Assembly: GCA_045837725.1 (NCBI GenBank)
Contig: JBEWZL010000064.1
Coordinates: 372,001-436,000, forward strand
Reading direction: 5' to 3'
Source: Vermamoeba vermiformis
Taxonomy: Eukaryota; Tubulinea; Echinamoebida
DNA length: 64,000 bases
Shown: positions 43,710-55,534 of the stretch, one piece after another
Layout: each line of letters begins with the position of its first letter
How positions within the stretch are numbered: the first letter of the stretch is position 1
Notes under the pieces: generated by a model
The model's input: only the letters and a program-made list of their open reading frames with translations
What the model was told of the DNA's origin: nothing
The model's database searches: none
Position numbers and translations under genes: made by a program

Positions 43710-45859
43710 TTAATTAATATTATTAATACGCTGCAATGTCAATAACTGGATCGCGTCCTCTGCCCGCATAGGCTGTGCTCCGGCAGCATTACCTCGTGCA
43801 ATTAACGGTTGAACAGAAGCATGGAGAGCATGGTGCGTTGGTTGGAGACCATTGGCAACAGCCCGTGCATCGTTAAGTACTACTGGCTGATTATCTGCTG
43901 GTATTCTGTTGTATAAAGCCAAAGCAACTTCATTCAACTTGTTAACAACGTTTTGTTTCAGTGCAACTTCTTTATTGGCTGCGTCGACGTCGATTGAGTA
44001 AAACAACTTTATTTTTTTGCGTAGTACAAATCCAAATAACGGTAGTAGATGTAATTTAACTTGTCACGCGGGAAAATTCGCAGCAGTTCCCAAGCCAGAT
44101 CATAAGTCTTCATCAGATCACGTGACTCGTTCCAGGACTGGTTGATCATTCGTCGATCGAACGCATCTTTGAAATTCAAGTACAATTGCTCATTTGGGTC
44201 AAAAAATGACTCGCCTACAACTGCCCGATAGGCAGCAATTTCATGGCCCTTAGCGTACAATACGTCCTGCATTATGCTGCGATTAACAAATGATTTCCAA
44301 GAAAAGGAGTTTTTGCGTACCAATTGAAATACAATGGAACGGTGGTCTTCACGTGTCAAGCCGTAACCCAAAACTGTGGGGATTTTGTAAAAGGCCATAA
44401 CGTCTATTGGCGGATATATTCCACGATTGTGCAGCTGTCTGCTGAGCACCAGATAATTTTCAGTAAATGCTCCCATCAGATCTACCATCGGATGGGTCAT
44501 ATCATCGGCGGGGACAGTCATTATAGGCACTATAGTCAATGAGCCGCTCGATCCTTCAACAACGCCTCCACGTTCAAATAGACTTGCCAGATCCGAACCC
44601 AAATAGCTCGGATATTTTTGTGTCTTTGACACCTAATCGTAGCAAGTGTCAAATTTTAGTTGAATTAAAAAGGCAATATACTGACATTACGATCAATCAG
44701 CTGCATGATGCCACAATAAGCTTCCATATCTAAAGAAGGGTCAGTTTTAAATGCTACGGAAAAATCTACGAGTGCAATGTACCTGTAATTACAACCATCA
44801 CGTGCTTTTGTTTCTCGTAAGCCAAGTACTCCGCGAATGTCAAAGCGAGTCTTGGTGTTAACAATCGTTCATGAATTGGATCGGAGATGCAGTTCATGAA
44901 CGAGGTGACTTGGTGCTTGCTTTGCAGCTCTTTGAACTCCGCTGTGAAGAACCGCATGGCATCGTTTGATAGCTGCACGGTCGATTAGTGTCATAATACT
45001 TAATATAACATACAATTTATGAGAAGTTGAATATGGACTTACGCCAATGCCAGCAAAGACAATCGTGAATTCTTCGGAGAAATTTCGGGCATGTTCAGGC
45101 TTGACGACAGCAGCTTGACGAATGATTTGCGCGGCGAGTTCATTGTGCGGCAGACCAGCTGCAGAATATATGGTGTATACGCGACCAATAGCAATTGTGT
45201 TCATCAGATCTATGGCACCAACGCCCGTTGTAATTATTCCGTTGGGCCATTGGCGTGCAACTGGATTGATGGGCCGGCTTTGAATGTCCACGTGCTTCTC
45301 GGGGTACGACGCAAATGTTTTGTCCCTGGGCTTGCCTGAACTATTGTAGTAAGGCGAGGATTAGATTGTGCATCACAACGATAAAAAATGAAGCGAGATC
45401 TAACCCATCAAAAAATCCTCCAATCATGTCCTCGCTCACTGGCATCTTGAACACCTCGCCTGTGCACTCGACTCGCACTTCAGATAGGCTCATACCAGTC
45501 ATTTCTTCAAAGACCTTTAATGCGGTAAATTAGCCATTCAATACCGAATCCGGAAAAAATTGGGACTTACTTGAGCTACAGCTTTATTTCCAGATATTTC
45601 GACGATTTGACCTCGAACCATCTTTCCATTTTTGGAATAAATATTGACCATCTCCATCAGTTTGGGCTAAAAGACGGATCAATCGTAGGTTCAAACTCGC
45701 TTACAAAACAGATAAAAATTACCTTAATATTTTCTATTACCAACAATTGCTCCCATGTTGCTGCTCTAACCATTCGACAGCCTTAAATAAAGGTTAAAAT
45801 AAATTCAGAATATTTTCAAACTTGCTTGTCAACGGCTGGGCAGTCAAATTCGATTCCAT
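43710..45859 (-). CDS. Divergent V-ATPase subunit B paralogue with C-terminal extension after a frame slip
   Basis: Non-catalytic nucleotide-binding subunit of the vacuolar proton pump, much diverged. Exons: 45826-45859, 45723-45781, 45571-45666, 45405-45514, 45043-45340, 44783-44972, 44686-44729, 44009-44632, giving 484 aa to the stop at 44009. Matches to the B subunit: GQIVEISGNKAVAQVFEE, GGFFDGSGKPRD, QSRPINPVARQWP, IYSAAGLPHNELAAQIIRQA, ERLLTPRLALTFAEYLAYE, YLGSDLASLFERGGVVEGSSG, RQLHNRGIYPPIDV and LLRIFPRDKL. The usual AAREEVPGRRG arm is missing. Intron 1 has a GC donor (CAA|GCAAGT). The stop follows seven A's; read one base back, the frame runs on for about 95 residues to 43710. It may be a specialised or degenerating paralogue; an orthodox copy is likely elsewhere. 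Confidence 0.82.
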
Positions 45860-46223
45860 TGTGTCTTAATAGCTAACGTTGTGTATAATAAGTGGTATGA
45901 GAGAAAACATGACAGTAAACTCTTCCATTGAAAAATTCGACTGAACTTTATTTACCCGATCCGGACCTTGTGCTTGTCTAGTTTGACAGTTGTTGACTTG
46001 AATCGTCCTCCACAATTCCTTCGTCAAGTGGTGATTCTTTATCGTTCACTAGTTATCATATGTCATTGACTATTCCGTGACACGTGTTGACGGATGCTGT
46101 CCCTCGTTGAGGAGATAAAATGTTTTATGTACATTGACGTAAATAACTATATTACAAAGCCGCTTCAAGCGTTAAATAAATAAACTTCTACTATTATATA
46201 CTGATAGAGCTCTATTCTCGTCT
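45860..46223. other. Intergenic between V-ATPase B start and GDPD stop
   Basis: About 364 bp of promoter and 3' UTR. It contains TGACACGTGTTGAC at 46078-46091, a near copy of a palindrome seen in several introns (see findings). No ORF or RNA gene is recognised. Confidence 0.45.
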
Positions 46224-48796
46224 CTATCGTTTCTTCGTCGGGGTCGTTTTCTTCGTGCTAGGCAAGGATTTCAATGAAAAGACCGGATCTTTCGCGCGGG
46301 ACTTTTGAGTGACGATGACATAGGTCAAGAATACGCCTATAATCAAGCCACCCATAGCACAAGCCAAAGCAATCATTACCACTTCAAACTTGGTCAGATC
46401 GACTGAATAAGCGAGATCCAATCGCGCTTGGTGTTCGTTGGAGCGTTGAGCGAATAGCTTGGCTTGATGCTGACTCTCGATGAAGACATTTCGCGCTTCA
46501 AAAGCAGCGGGCATGAATTCAGTGAACACGCCATCCACGCCGAGTTCGTAGAAGTAGAGGTACTCTATTATTGACTAAGTATTAGTTTCATGGCTCTTTA
46601 CTAACGCATTAACATATATGCCAATATAGGCCGTTTATAAGCTTCTAAATGAATTTCGAAATAAAATTTGATAAATTTGTACTGGCAAGATCCGCGGTCA
46701 GTAGATTTGCTTGGGAAGAGTATTATTATATAGTCGAGGTACATACCAGAGAGCTTGTCACCATTGAAGTATTTAGGCAAGTTGCGGTCTTCGTATTCAT
46801 TACGCAAAGTCCAAATATGAACTTCGAGATTGCGTTTATGAGCCTCGTCGATAATTTGGCCAGGGGTCCAAAAAGGAGTGAAATTAGGGTACCTACAACA
46901 ATATATCAGCAACTTGATTACTTTCGCATATTAACTAAGCCTAGATCCGCTCCAGGTCATAATTTTTGAAAATTGAAGAAAACGGTCGTTGTGACCAAAG
47001 ATTTACGTGGCAAAAATAGATTCGCTCAATTTACTGAGTAAAATATGATAAAATATGGTATAATAAGAATACTAAATAATACTTACGGCGAAGGAGCCAT
47101 CAAGTATTGCTTATCGGGACCAATTCCATTAGCGAATGTAGCAATCTTGTCCAATCGTTCAGGAGTTAAATACTATCATAATACCAATAATTAGTAAGTA
47201 ATTTCATTGGAAATATTAAATTTAGAGCCAGATCTGATGCACGCGTACTGACGAAATAAAAATATTTTAGTATGACGAAAGTTACCTCGTTAAAGTTAAT
47301 AACGTCGTCTTCGGAGATATCACAAGGCGAGTCAATCAACTTAATAAGCCTATTGTAATTAGAATCGTTAGAATAGTCCTCGTCGAATTAGATCGCGGTT
47401 GTAATACAATATCTTAACGCTTCATACGTAAAATATTGTTCAACGTGTTACTTATACATACTTAATATCAGTTCTCTTGCGCAATCTGATCAAGTTTTGA
47501 TTTTCGAATGATTGCAGGTAGATCTTTTGTGCAGCGGCTTCAGGACCTTTCAATTTATAGCCGTATTCCTCGAGGGTGCTCAATAATGGGTCGTCGAATG
47601 AGTAACCATGCTAATAAACCAAACTATTAGTTCCTGATCTAAAATTTTTGTCGTGTACTGGATCTCCATTCTTATTTTTAAGAATCATATAGCTTTGCAA
47701 GATTATATAACGCATATATATACGTATTAAATATTATAATAATAACGATTAAATATCATTTGATTCCTTACCTCCTCGAAGAAAGTTGGATGCTTAGTTT
47801 CAATATAAATTCCGACGTCTAGTTTGAGGTCTCTATTCATCTTTTGCAATAAATCAAGCACTTCACGCAATGTAGGCACCGTTAGCAATCCGTCCATAGA
47901 AGTCTCGCGGATCTCTCTTCTTTGTTTTGCGCGAAGGGTCTTGATCTCTTCCAAGGTAAAGTCTGAAAGTAGCGTTTCAGCATATATTGCTAAATAAGGC
48001 TATATGGATATAATAGTATATTTACCGATGCTCATCCATCCTGTTACAACTTTTCCGTTGCGTAAAGTGACGGATCTGTTTCTCGAGGCAAATTCAGGAC
48101 GAGAAGCCACGTCAGTGACTCCATCTAATATAGATTAGCGATATTCGTATGTAAAGATCGATATAGTACCTAAATTGACGTCGTGAACGCAAACTAAGTG
48201 GCCATCCTTTGTAAAAACCAAATCCGGCTCAATATAATCAGCACCTGTGACGATAAATTAAATAAAATAATTCAAATATTATAGACAACGTTATTACCTT
48301 CGCGGATAGCAATGGCGTAAGATGCTAGCGTGTGTTCAGGGACTATGAAGGGAGATCCTCTGTGAGCCAACAATAAGGGTCTTCGAATGCTATTCATTGT
48401 AACATTAGTATTTGCTTTATATAATTATGGACATTAGGATATTTGTTGCCTCGATTTAATAGGAAAAGCACGAGCTCTAATAGAAAATTCGCAAAAGTTT
48501 GGCCCGATCAAGTCTGAAGCAGGCTTGGCGTGCAATTAAATATAATATAGTACGAGTAATATTATTTAATCAATAATATATTATTGTTCGTCGTATTTGC
48601 CGTATTATAACAAATTTAATTTAAATTAACCGGCGTTATTTTATTTTACCGACGCGTTGTCGAAGTTATTTTCGGGCCATATTGATTTGCTTAGTGATAT
48701 TATTGAGCTATGTATATTAAATAATTCATACCTATCTGCCCAAACTCCTGACAGCAGGATCGAGATCAACACAAACAAAATTACTTGGATCTTCAT
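46224..48796 (-). CDS. Secretory glycerophosphodiester phosphodiesterase, type I membrane anchored
   Basis: GDPD enzyme hydrolysing glycerophosphodiesters to glycerol 3-phosphate and alcohol, on the lumenal or outer side. Ten exons: 48732-48796, 48298-48389, 48170-48244, 48026-48124, 47772-47962, 47462-47610, 47286-47349, 47087-47172, 46747-46892, 46224-46564, giving 435 aa. Signal peptide MKIQVILFVLISILLSGVWA. Active-site signatures: LLLAHRGSPFIVPEHT, ADYIEPDLVFTKDGHLVCVHD (Glu, Asp, His), later GIYIETKHP and NLEVHIWTLRNE. A single C-terminal helix (VVMIALACAMGGLIIGVFLTYV) and a basic cytosolic tail end it. The layout resembles fungal and plant secreted GDPDs rather than cytosolic ones. Intron 1 is long (342 nt). 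Confidence 0.92.
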
Positions 48797-49240
48797 TTGC
48801 AACAGATCAACGCGAGAGTTGCGCACTGTTGTATCTAGATCGCTAGGTCAGTAGCGTTTAGGGCGAAGACCGCTATTTGTTTCGCAGCTGCAACAAGCAA
48901 CGAAATGATAAATTTTCCGATCAGAGGAAGAAAACGAACGAATTTCAGGGACAACTGAAAAAGATACAATTTCCTAATGTTACAATGCGGAAGAGAAAAC
49001 TCAGCGATAATATTTTATTCTAAGAGTTTGAGACACGCAACCAGAAACACAAAAATACCTTCCCGTGTCTCATCTCGGCAGGATCAGAAACAAAACTTCG
49101 TATAAACATAATAATCCGGCAATTGTATTATCTAAACATAAAATTGATACAAGAACTAGTTCGTTCTCTCCCTTCTTTGTTGGACAAAGATAAAATTACT
49201 TTCATTTTTGTTCCGCAATAGATCTCCTCGCGTCACATTA
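48797..49240. other. Intergenic left of the MITE
   Basis: About 440 bp between the GDPD start and the MITE. AT-rich; it probably holds the GDPD promoter. No ORF or structured RNA is recognised. Confidence 0.45.
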
Positions 49241-49555
49241 GGGGGCCCGTTTATGTAAATCGGGCCGGAGGAAAACGGAGAAAAACCGACCCGACATTAG
49301 CCGGTAAATCCTACACCCGAACCGGCACCCACTATTTATTACTTGGGCCTACAAACGAGCGACCAGGGTGACAGTACCCCTCCCAAACACGATCAGACCC
49401 AGATAGAAGCAAGATATAACTCCAAAGTGCACCACACAAGGCGAGGGTTTTTTCATCACGGAGGGCGCCCCGGGGGGTGGTGTCGGCAGGAAAAGGCGGC
49501 TTTGAAATCGGACGTCGGTTTTTCAGTCCGGCCCGATTTACATAAACAGGTCCCC
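49241..49555. mobile_element. MITE (non-autonomous DNA transposon) with 29-bp terminal inverted repeats
   Basis: The 315-bp element starts GGGGGCCCGTTTATGTAAAT and continues CGGGCCGGA. It ends with the reverse complement of the same 29 bases with two mismatches (GGGGACCTGTTTATG and onward, read from position 49555 leftward). It is flanked on both sides by ACATTA (49235-49240 and 49556-49561), a 6-bp target-site duplication, or TTA with a chance match. The inside is GC-rich and has no transposase. The TTA edge would suit the PIF/Harbinger superfamily, but 6 bp does not, so the superfamily is open. It lies about 90 bp upstream of the next gene's ATG. Confidence 0.88.
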
Positions 49556-49643
49556 ACATTAGAAACACACTTCAGCGCATTTAAATACGCGTGTTATTAG
49601 TATTACAAGAGTATTTTAGTTGTGAGCGAGCTGAAGAAACTTA

Positions 49644-50168
49644 ATGGGCGATAACAAATTTCCATTGATCCCGTCGCAAGTTTTGGAGGACTTGAAGAAT
49701 TTAGAAACCGATGGAATTAAACCTTATATATTAGCGGAGATTATAGGAGCCGAATATCATCAGCCTGAGAGTGGTAGGAATTAATTTGTAAATTTTTGAA
49801 ATTATTTGCAATTGATTACGTCGACAAAAATGAATTGTATCATTTCTGGTTTGATAGGCACTTTAAATAAATTATTTAATAATTATATGTTAGGTCCTGA
49901 GTTTGCAGAAGCCTTGCTAAAAGAATTTTCATCTGACAAAGCACTCAATCTCGAGCAAAAACTCAAAGACCCGTCTCCAGCAGTTAGAAAAGACGCAGAA
50001 GATTTAACAGAAAAAACAGCTGATGCCGTTATATCATATTTGGAGACTAAGGATTGGTTCGAAAGCACCGATCGCATCCTTCAAAAGAAACTCGAAGAAA
50101 TCAAGCTGCTAAGGCAACGTATTCAACAATCTGTAAAATTAATAGACGACAATAACAACCTCTTGTAA
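49644..50168 (+). CDS. Small coiled-coil protein, unrecognised
   Basis: Two exons, 49644-49773 and 49894-50168, giving 134 aa. The start MGDNKFPLIPSQVLEDLKN lies close to the MITE end. The second exon is mainly charged helix, ending in a heptad-like stretch (RILQKKLEEIKLLRQRIQQS) and LIDDNNNLL. No membrane segment or signal is seen. It could be a subunit of a coiled-coil complex (tethering, BLOC-like or kinetochore-like), but no motif settles this. Only 89 bp separate its stop from the ACMSD ATG on the same strand. Confidence 0.65.
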
Positions 50169-50257
50169 ATAAACCTTGTGCATATTACTCTCCGTCACCT
50201 TTTTGTTGCGTGTTTGGCGGATCCATTTTTAGTTCGATCAGCTGAACGCAAAACACA

Positions 50258-51937
50258 ATGGAGAACAATATGGATGTTGATGTTATGGAGGGTGGCAAAC
50301 GCACTCTTAAAGTAGACCTTCATACCCATATTATACCGAAGAATCTTCCGGATTTGAAGAAAAAGTATGGCTATGGTGGATTTGTCGACTTGGAGCACGA
50401 ATCTACTGGCAAAACTAAGATGATGATCGATGGCAAATTTTTTAGAGAAGTAGATCCGAACTGCTACAGCACGGAAGAAAGAATCAAAGAGTGCAATACT
50501 ACCGGAGTGGATGTGCAAGTCCTGAGTACTATTCCCGTTATGTTTAGGTACGTAATAAATTTATTCGATTTTTTGAGACGTAAATAACCGTTACATTTCA
50601 ATTTGCAATTTTGAAATATTTAATTTGAGATCTGCCCTTTCATTAAAGAATCTTACTGCTCTTAAATATCGGAAAATAATCGAAATTATAATAAGAAAAT
50701 CCAATAATTATAATGCACTTGTTGGCATTTCGTTTGCCGTTGGATCTCGATCGCGTGTCACATCTGCCTTCAGGCATGAATCTTTATACTCTTATTAACG
50801 AGTTATATAGCTACTGGGCCAAGCCTGAGCATTGCTTAGATTTATCGCAATATTTAAACAATCACGTAGCTCAATGCGTTGAAGAAAATCCTAAACGATT
50901 CGTTGGTACGCAGATCTGTCATTGACCAGTAATTGATAAGTAGCTAACCGTGTAATTATATAGGCCTTGGCACGTTGCCCATGCAGAAGCCCGAAATGGC
51001 AGCGACTGAGCTTCGTCGTTGCGTTGTGGATTTAGGTCTTTCAGGTGTTCAAATCGGAACGCATATAAACGATTGGAACTTGGACGCTCCTGAGCTATAT
51101 CCTGTTTGGGAGGTATGAGCGATCAATACACCTACCTATATTCGAATAGACATCATAATAACCATTCTTTTTTGTTGGATACGTTTTTGTTGGCTCAACA
51201 ATTTAATTTATTGTCTATAGGAAGCTGAGCGATTAGGAGCATCGATCTTCGTGCATCCATGGGACATGATGGGCAAAGAAAAGATGCCCAAGTACTGGTT
51301 ACCATGGCTGGTAGGTATGCCAGCTGAAACTTCATTGGCTATTTGCTCTATGATCTTCGGCGGCATCTTCGAACGATTCCCTAACCTTAAAGTGGCTTTT
51401 GCTCACGGTGGAGGTACTTATTAAGCTTTATTACTACCAATACTCGAATTTCATTCTTCGATCCATTTTGTACTGGCTCGGATCTCCATTACTCGGATAA
51501 TTCAACTCTGTTTTATGATACGTTTTGCTAAATAGCATATTATAGGTGCGTTTCCTATTACAGTTGGTCGTATTGAGCACGGCTGGTGGGTGAGGCCGGA
51601 TCTCTGCGCCATTACAAACAAAGAAAACCCTCGTAAATACTTGGGCAAGTTCTGGGTCGACTCTCTCGTGCACGACGAGAATGCATTGAAGTTTATCGTC
51701 GAGTTATTTGGTGCTGATAAAGTTTTCTTGGGCAGCGACTATCCTTTCCCTCGTAAGTAGATGCAGATCCGTTTTAACTCCGATAATATGCTTAATTATT
51801 GTTTTGTATTAGTCGGTGAGGATAAGCCTGGCACTCTTATTCAAAATGCTTTTGGAGACCAAGAAGAAATGAAGAGAAAATTATTAGAGTCAAATGCATT
51901 TGAATTTTTAGGTCTCAGCCGCGAGAAATTTTTGTAA
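50258..51937 (+). CDS. ACMSD: 2-amino-3-carboxymuconate-6-semialdehyde decarboxylase
   Basis: Zinc amidohydrolase-fold enzyme of the kynurenine pathway that diverts tryptophan breakdown from quinolinate/NAD toward picolinate and acetyl-CoA. Six exons: 50258-50547, 50811-50905, 50964-51112, 51221-51413, 51546-51752, 51813-51937, giving 352 aa (human 336). Metal ligands: VDLHTHIIP (His-x-His), FVHPWDMMG (His) and [10 protein letters not shown] (Asp). Other family signs: [65 protein letters not shown] and [12 protein letters not shown]. The N-terminus is about 15 residues longer than in animals. No other kynurenine gene is in the window. Confidence 0.95.
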
Positions 51938-52073
51938 TTAAATAAATAAATGTACCTTTACAATATTATATTTATTCACAAATATTTCGGTATTAATGGT
52001 ACACGATCCGCGCTAAAAAAAATTACGTGCATGGCTTATTTACATAATCAGTATTATTAGGAACGTTCTTCAC

Positions 52074-54201
52074 TTAAAAAGAAGGCTCCTTTGAAATAAA
52101 TTCTAGCAATCTTTGCTTCAACTGTTCGAGTGTCATGTGCAGGCAAGGAATTTCCAAATTAGTCGCTGCAGTTGAAAGGACAGTGTACGGAGCCTAAAAA
52201 TAACATTAGATCCGAACTATTTGCATTATTCTTTGCGTTTGTTAATACTTACGAACTCAATGAACTCTTTTGTAAGTCCAGTAGTCTCACAATATAGCAT
52301 TCTTGCTGCTCCAACATAACGACTACAAAAGTCGTTAGATCTCGCTTAGCTATTTAATATTAAGTTGTTACTGAACTTACCAAACGCCTTCTTGAAACAC
52401 TTTTCGTTCGTTTAAAGACCACGTTTCCGTAATATGAAGAAATCTCAACTTCTTTTCTTTGGCCATATTCACGAGCTCTTTCAGCTTTGCAATTTGTGCC
52501 TCTTCAGAATTGAGATTGATGCGATCTTTCCACTGATCTTGTTCTTCTTGGGGCAGCTTCGCTATCAACTTATTGACCAAACTGTCAATTGACAATGCTC
52601 GGACTGGCGCCTTGATGACTTGGTGACGACAGACAGGACATTGCTAAATAAGGAAATAATTAGATCGGCGGAACTTCACGAGGCTAATAATCATGCCGTA
52701 CCTTTTTCTTGATGAGCCACATCATTAAGCAATCTTTGCAGAAGCTGTGCGAGCACTCCAACATGTGCGTATTGAGTAACAAGTCCTGACAAATGCTACA
52801 CGTGAAATCCTCTTCAATTTCAGATCGTAGCAGTGTTTCTTCTTGCTTCGTCGTGTCTTTGATCTTTTTGACTAAATTCTTGGTATCGGCGCTGGACATC
52901 AATTTCTCGCCCATTTCATGGAATGAACACGCTATATTGCCAATTTCGTCATCAAATATCGCCCTTTCCCGCTCCTATAACGACACTATAAGCACTCGAT
53001 ACTTAATAATAGCGGCGGATCTATCTCTTACCTCGACGGCTTTCTCTCGTAGCTCAAGCTCCTCTTCTTTGACTCTCAATCGTTTCAATAATTCTTCTTC
53101 TTTCTTTCTCAGTGCAGCGATAAATTTCTCTTCTTTCCTTTGTAACTGCGCAATAAACTTTTCTTCAATCTTTTCTAGCTTAGCCTTTGTAACTTCATCG
53201 CACTCGCTCCAATTCAAGCACTCATCATTCGATAGTATATTATTTAGACTGTCATCTCGGCCTAATATCGAGCCCTGCCTTGACACGGACTCTGGTTCTG
53301 GATTCAGCTTCCGTTTTTTCGGCGAAATATTCTGACGTTCATCGTCTGTTGCTGCGCGTTTCTTCGACATAGACTGAGCTATGGCGTTGATATTCATGCC
53401 TGTACTAGCCACCGCTGGATTGGATGAGGACGGGTTTGCTTCTGCAAAAGAAAGAATTTAGCCGAAATTTCCCGGAGGAAAAAGCGTTAGCTTCGCACGT
53501 ACGAGTATTAAGCTTGAATTGATAGATCATATCATATGTGCCTCGTATTGACGTGCCAAGTGGTTGAATGCCCGCGACACCGAATCCGATCACATCTCCG
53601 TCACTTTGGAAAGGATAAATTAGATTCTAAGAGGACATATTATCATGAATATTGCTCCTTACGATAGTGTTGCCTCCAGTACACGCTTTCCATTGACTGT
53701 AATGCCGTTCAAGCTATTCAAGTCTCGCACAATGAACGTGTTTGAAAAGTTTTCGATTAGCGCGTGTTGGCGGGAAATAACATTTTGGTGCAGAGATGAA
53801 TTGAGTTGCCTATAGTATTGACGTTAATCTATATTACGCGACCAACGGGAAAAAAGATCTGAAACCCGCGAAAGAAAAATTAATGGATATTTAATTTGCT
53901 TACACGTGCACCGAGGAGCTTCGTCCAAATGTAGTCACAGGGCGGTGTAAATGAACGATTTTACAAATTCCTGGCGGCAGCGGTAGATTTGATATGTGGA
54001 TCAAATGTGCCTTGCAATCATCGTTGAGCTTTATATTCCAAAAATTAAATTAATAAATATTAAATTAATAAATATTAATAGCAGCGATTGTTAATCATAA
54101 CGTACCTCGGCAAGGATCGCGCGACTTTCATCCAGCTTGGGCCTCAACATTTCTGTTAAATCGAATGTTGTGCCTGGTCCTGGATCGCCCTCGTCATTCA
54201 T
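52074..54201 (-). CDS. FHA-RING E3 ubiquitin ligase (RNF8/CHFR/Dma-like)
   Basis: Combines a phospho-threonine-reading FHA domain with a RING, like RNF8, CHFR and fungal Dma1, which act in DNA-damage or mitotic checkpoint signalling. Nine exons: 54106-54201, 53904-54028, 53663-53809, 53503-53603, 53032-53441, 52702-52974, 52381-52643, 52253-52322, 52074-52193, giving 534 aa. FHA: FGRSSSVHVQ, ISRQHALI, NSLNGITVNGKRV. The middle carries a nuclear-type basic patch (SPKKRKL) and a coiled coil (KFIAQLQRKEEKFIAALRKK). RING: CSICQDLLLNTHMLECSHSF, CKDCLMMWLIKKKQCPVCRH, a full C3HC4 set. About 160 further residues follow the RING. The order FHA, coiled coil, RING is closest to RNF8. Confidence 0.88.
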
Positions 54202-54436
54202 AATAAAAATATTTATTAGAGTGGTGGCTTGGGGCACGACATTCGCTGGAGAAAATGATTTTCTTCATTTTTTTGACCGTTGTTGATCCTTTTTTCTCGG
54301 AATTTATCACCTATTAAATACCACTAAATCAACAGTTTATCATGTAATAGGGTGCCTTGTGGTATTTAATAATTGTTCGATGTTGTAAAAATGAAAAATG
54401 CAACGGTCACATTATTTTCACGGTGTGCAGTGACAG

Positions 54437-54785
54437 ATGAACACAAAACTGATTGTTGGTGCTACAGCGGGCTATCTCGCCGTTGTTAACGTGGGTGCCG
54501 CAGCACTGTTTTATTATGATAAGCAGCAAGCGTTGAATAACGGTTGGAGAGTAAGTGAAGTGCACCAGATTTTGGATCTACTATCTAACGAACCCCGACG
54601 CGTTGTGACTTCTTCTTAGTACGCTCATTTATTTATACGCAATTATTTAGGTCCGAGAAAGCACCCTTCAGCTTTCTGCTCTGCTTGGGGGTTGGGCAGG
54701 TGGCTTTTGGGCTATGGAAAAATTCAGGCACAAGACAAAGAAGCAGCCATTCCGCAATATGTACGTACTCGTATATTAGTACCCA

Positions 54786-54823
<38 letters not shown>

Positions 54824-55064
54824 CAAATATCCACGTCACTGATCTGTTTCTACAGTTACTTGGGTGCTGTTGCCGGCAATGTAGCATTAATGGGTGCTGG
54901 TGGATACATGTTGGCTCGTAAAGGCAATATTCCAATTCAAAGGTATGTGATTGCGTTAAAAATTGGCCACGCAGTTTACTAACCAGATGCGCAGTATTTT
55001 GAACTCAAAAGTTACTCAAGACATTATTAAACAAGCTATGCGCAAAGGAGGAAAGTTTAGGTAA
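54437..55064 (+). CDS. DUF1294 membrane protein
   Basis: Four exons: 54437-54550, 54651-54760, 54856-54942, 54995-55064, giving 126 aa. It matches the small DUF1294 family of bacteria and some eukaryotes: GYLAVVNVGAAALFYYDK, GWRVRESTLQLSALLGG, GFWAMEKFRHKTKKQPFR, then a further glycine-rich helix (AVAGNVALMGAGGYML) and a basic tail. Bacterial members have one to three helices and unknown function; some are fused to a nuclease-like domain, which is absent here. Intron 3 holds a run of 35 T's (54789-54823). The fourth exon is short and its acceptor (ATGCGCAG) weak, so the last 23 residues are less sure. Confidence 0.82.
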
Positions 55065-55534
55065 CGAACTAAGGTACGGATGTAAGAATGGCCAGCTTTG
55101 AATTAAAATAAAATTTTATTTTGATTGTAATTATGTACTAGTCGCAAATTCGTTGAGTTTCAATGGAATAACTGCTTGAATTGTGATTACTTTATCTTTT
55201 TCTTAGTACGGATAAAGTTGCGGGTATTCTTTTGGTGACGTAATTCCGATCGGTTTGATCCACCGACCAAGTATTACCTCGTTGTCTAATGTAGTACCAT
55301 TTGCATGATATAGTCCATATATCTGAGCCTATTCTCTTGTATATAATTGAAACCGACGTCGTATTTCAAATAAAATTGAAAATTTTGCCGGTGTTTTTCT
55401 TTTTTTTATTGTATTTTTGTTTGAACATAGCGGAGCAGCTGAATAATTATATTATAGTCCTAACGATATAATTATTATAACCTCTATATTTAATACCGGA
55501 TCCAGCGTGTTTCATATTACGAGAGGTTTGAACA
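55065..55534. other. Intergenic before the ArfGEF gene
   Basis: About 470 bp that should hold the DUF1294 3' UTR and the ArfGEF promoter. AT-rich; no ORF or RNA gene is recognised. Confidence 0.45.

Noticed and set aside
49343-49600. ORFs inside the MITE
   Set aside because: They are short, GC-driven and without transposase motifs; the element is non-coding.
54789-54823. 35-T tract as a possible retroposon tail
   Set aside because: It lies within an intron with no adjacent element body or target-site duplication; a simple homopolymer expansion is enough.
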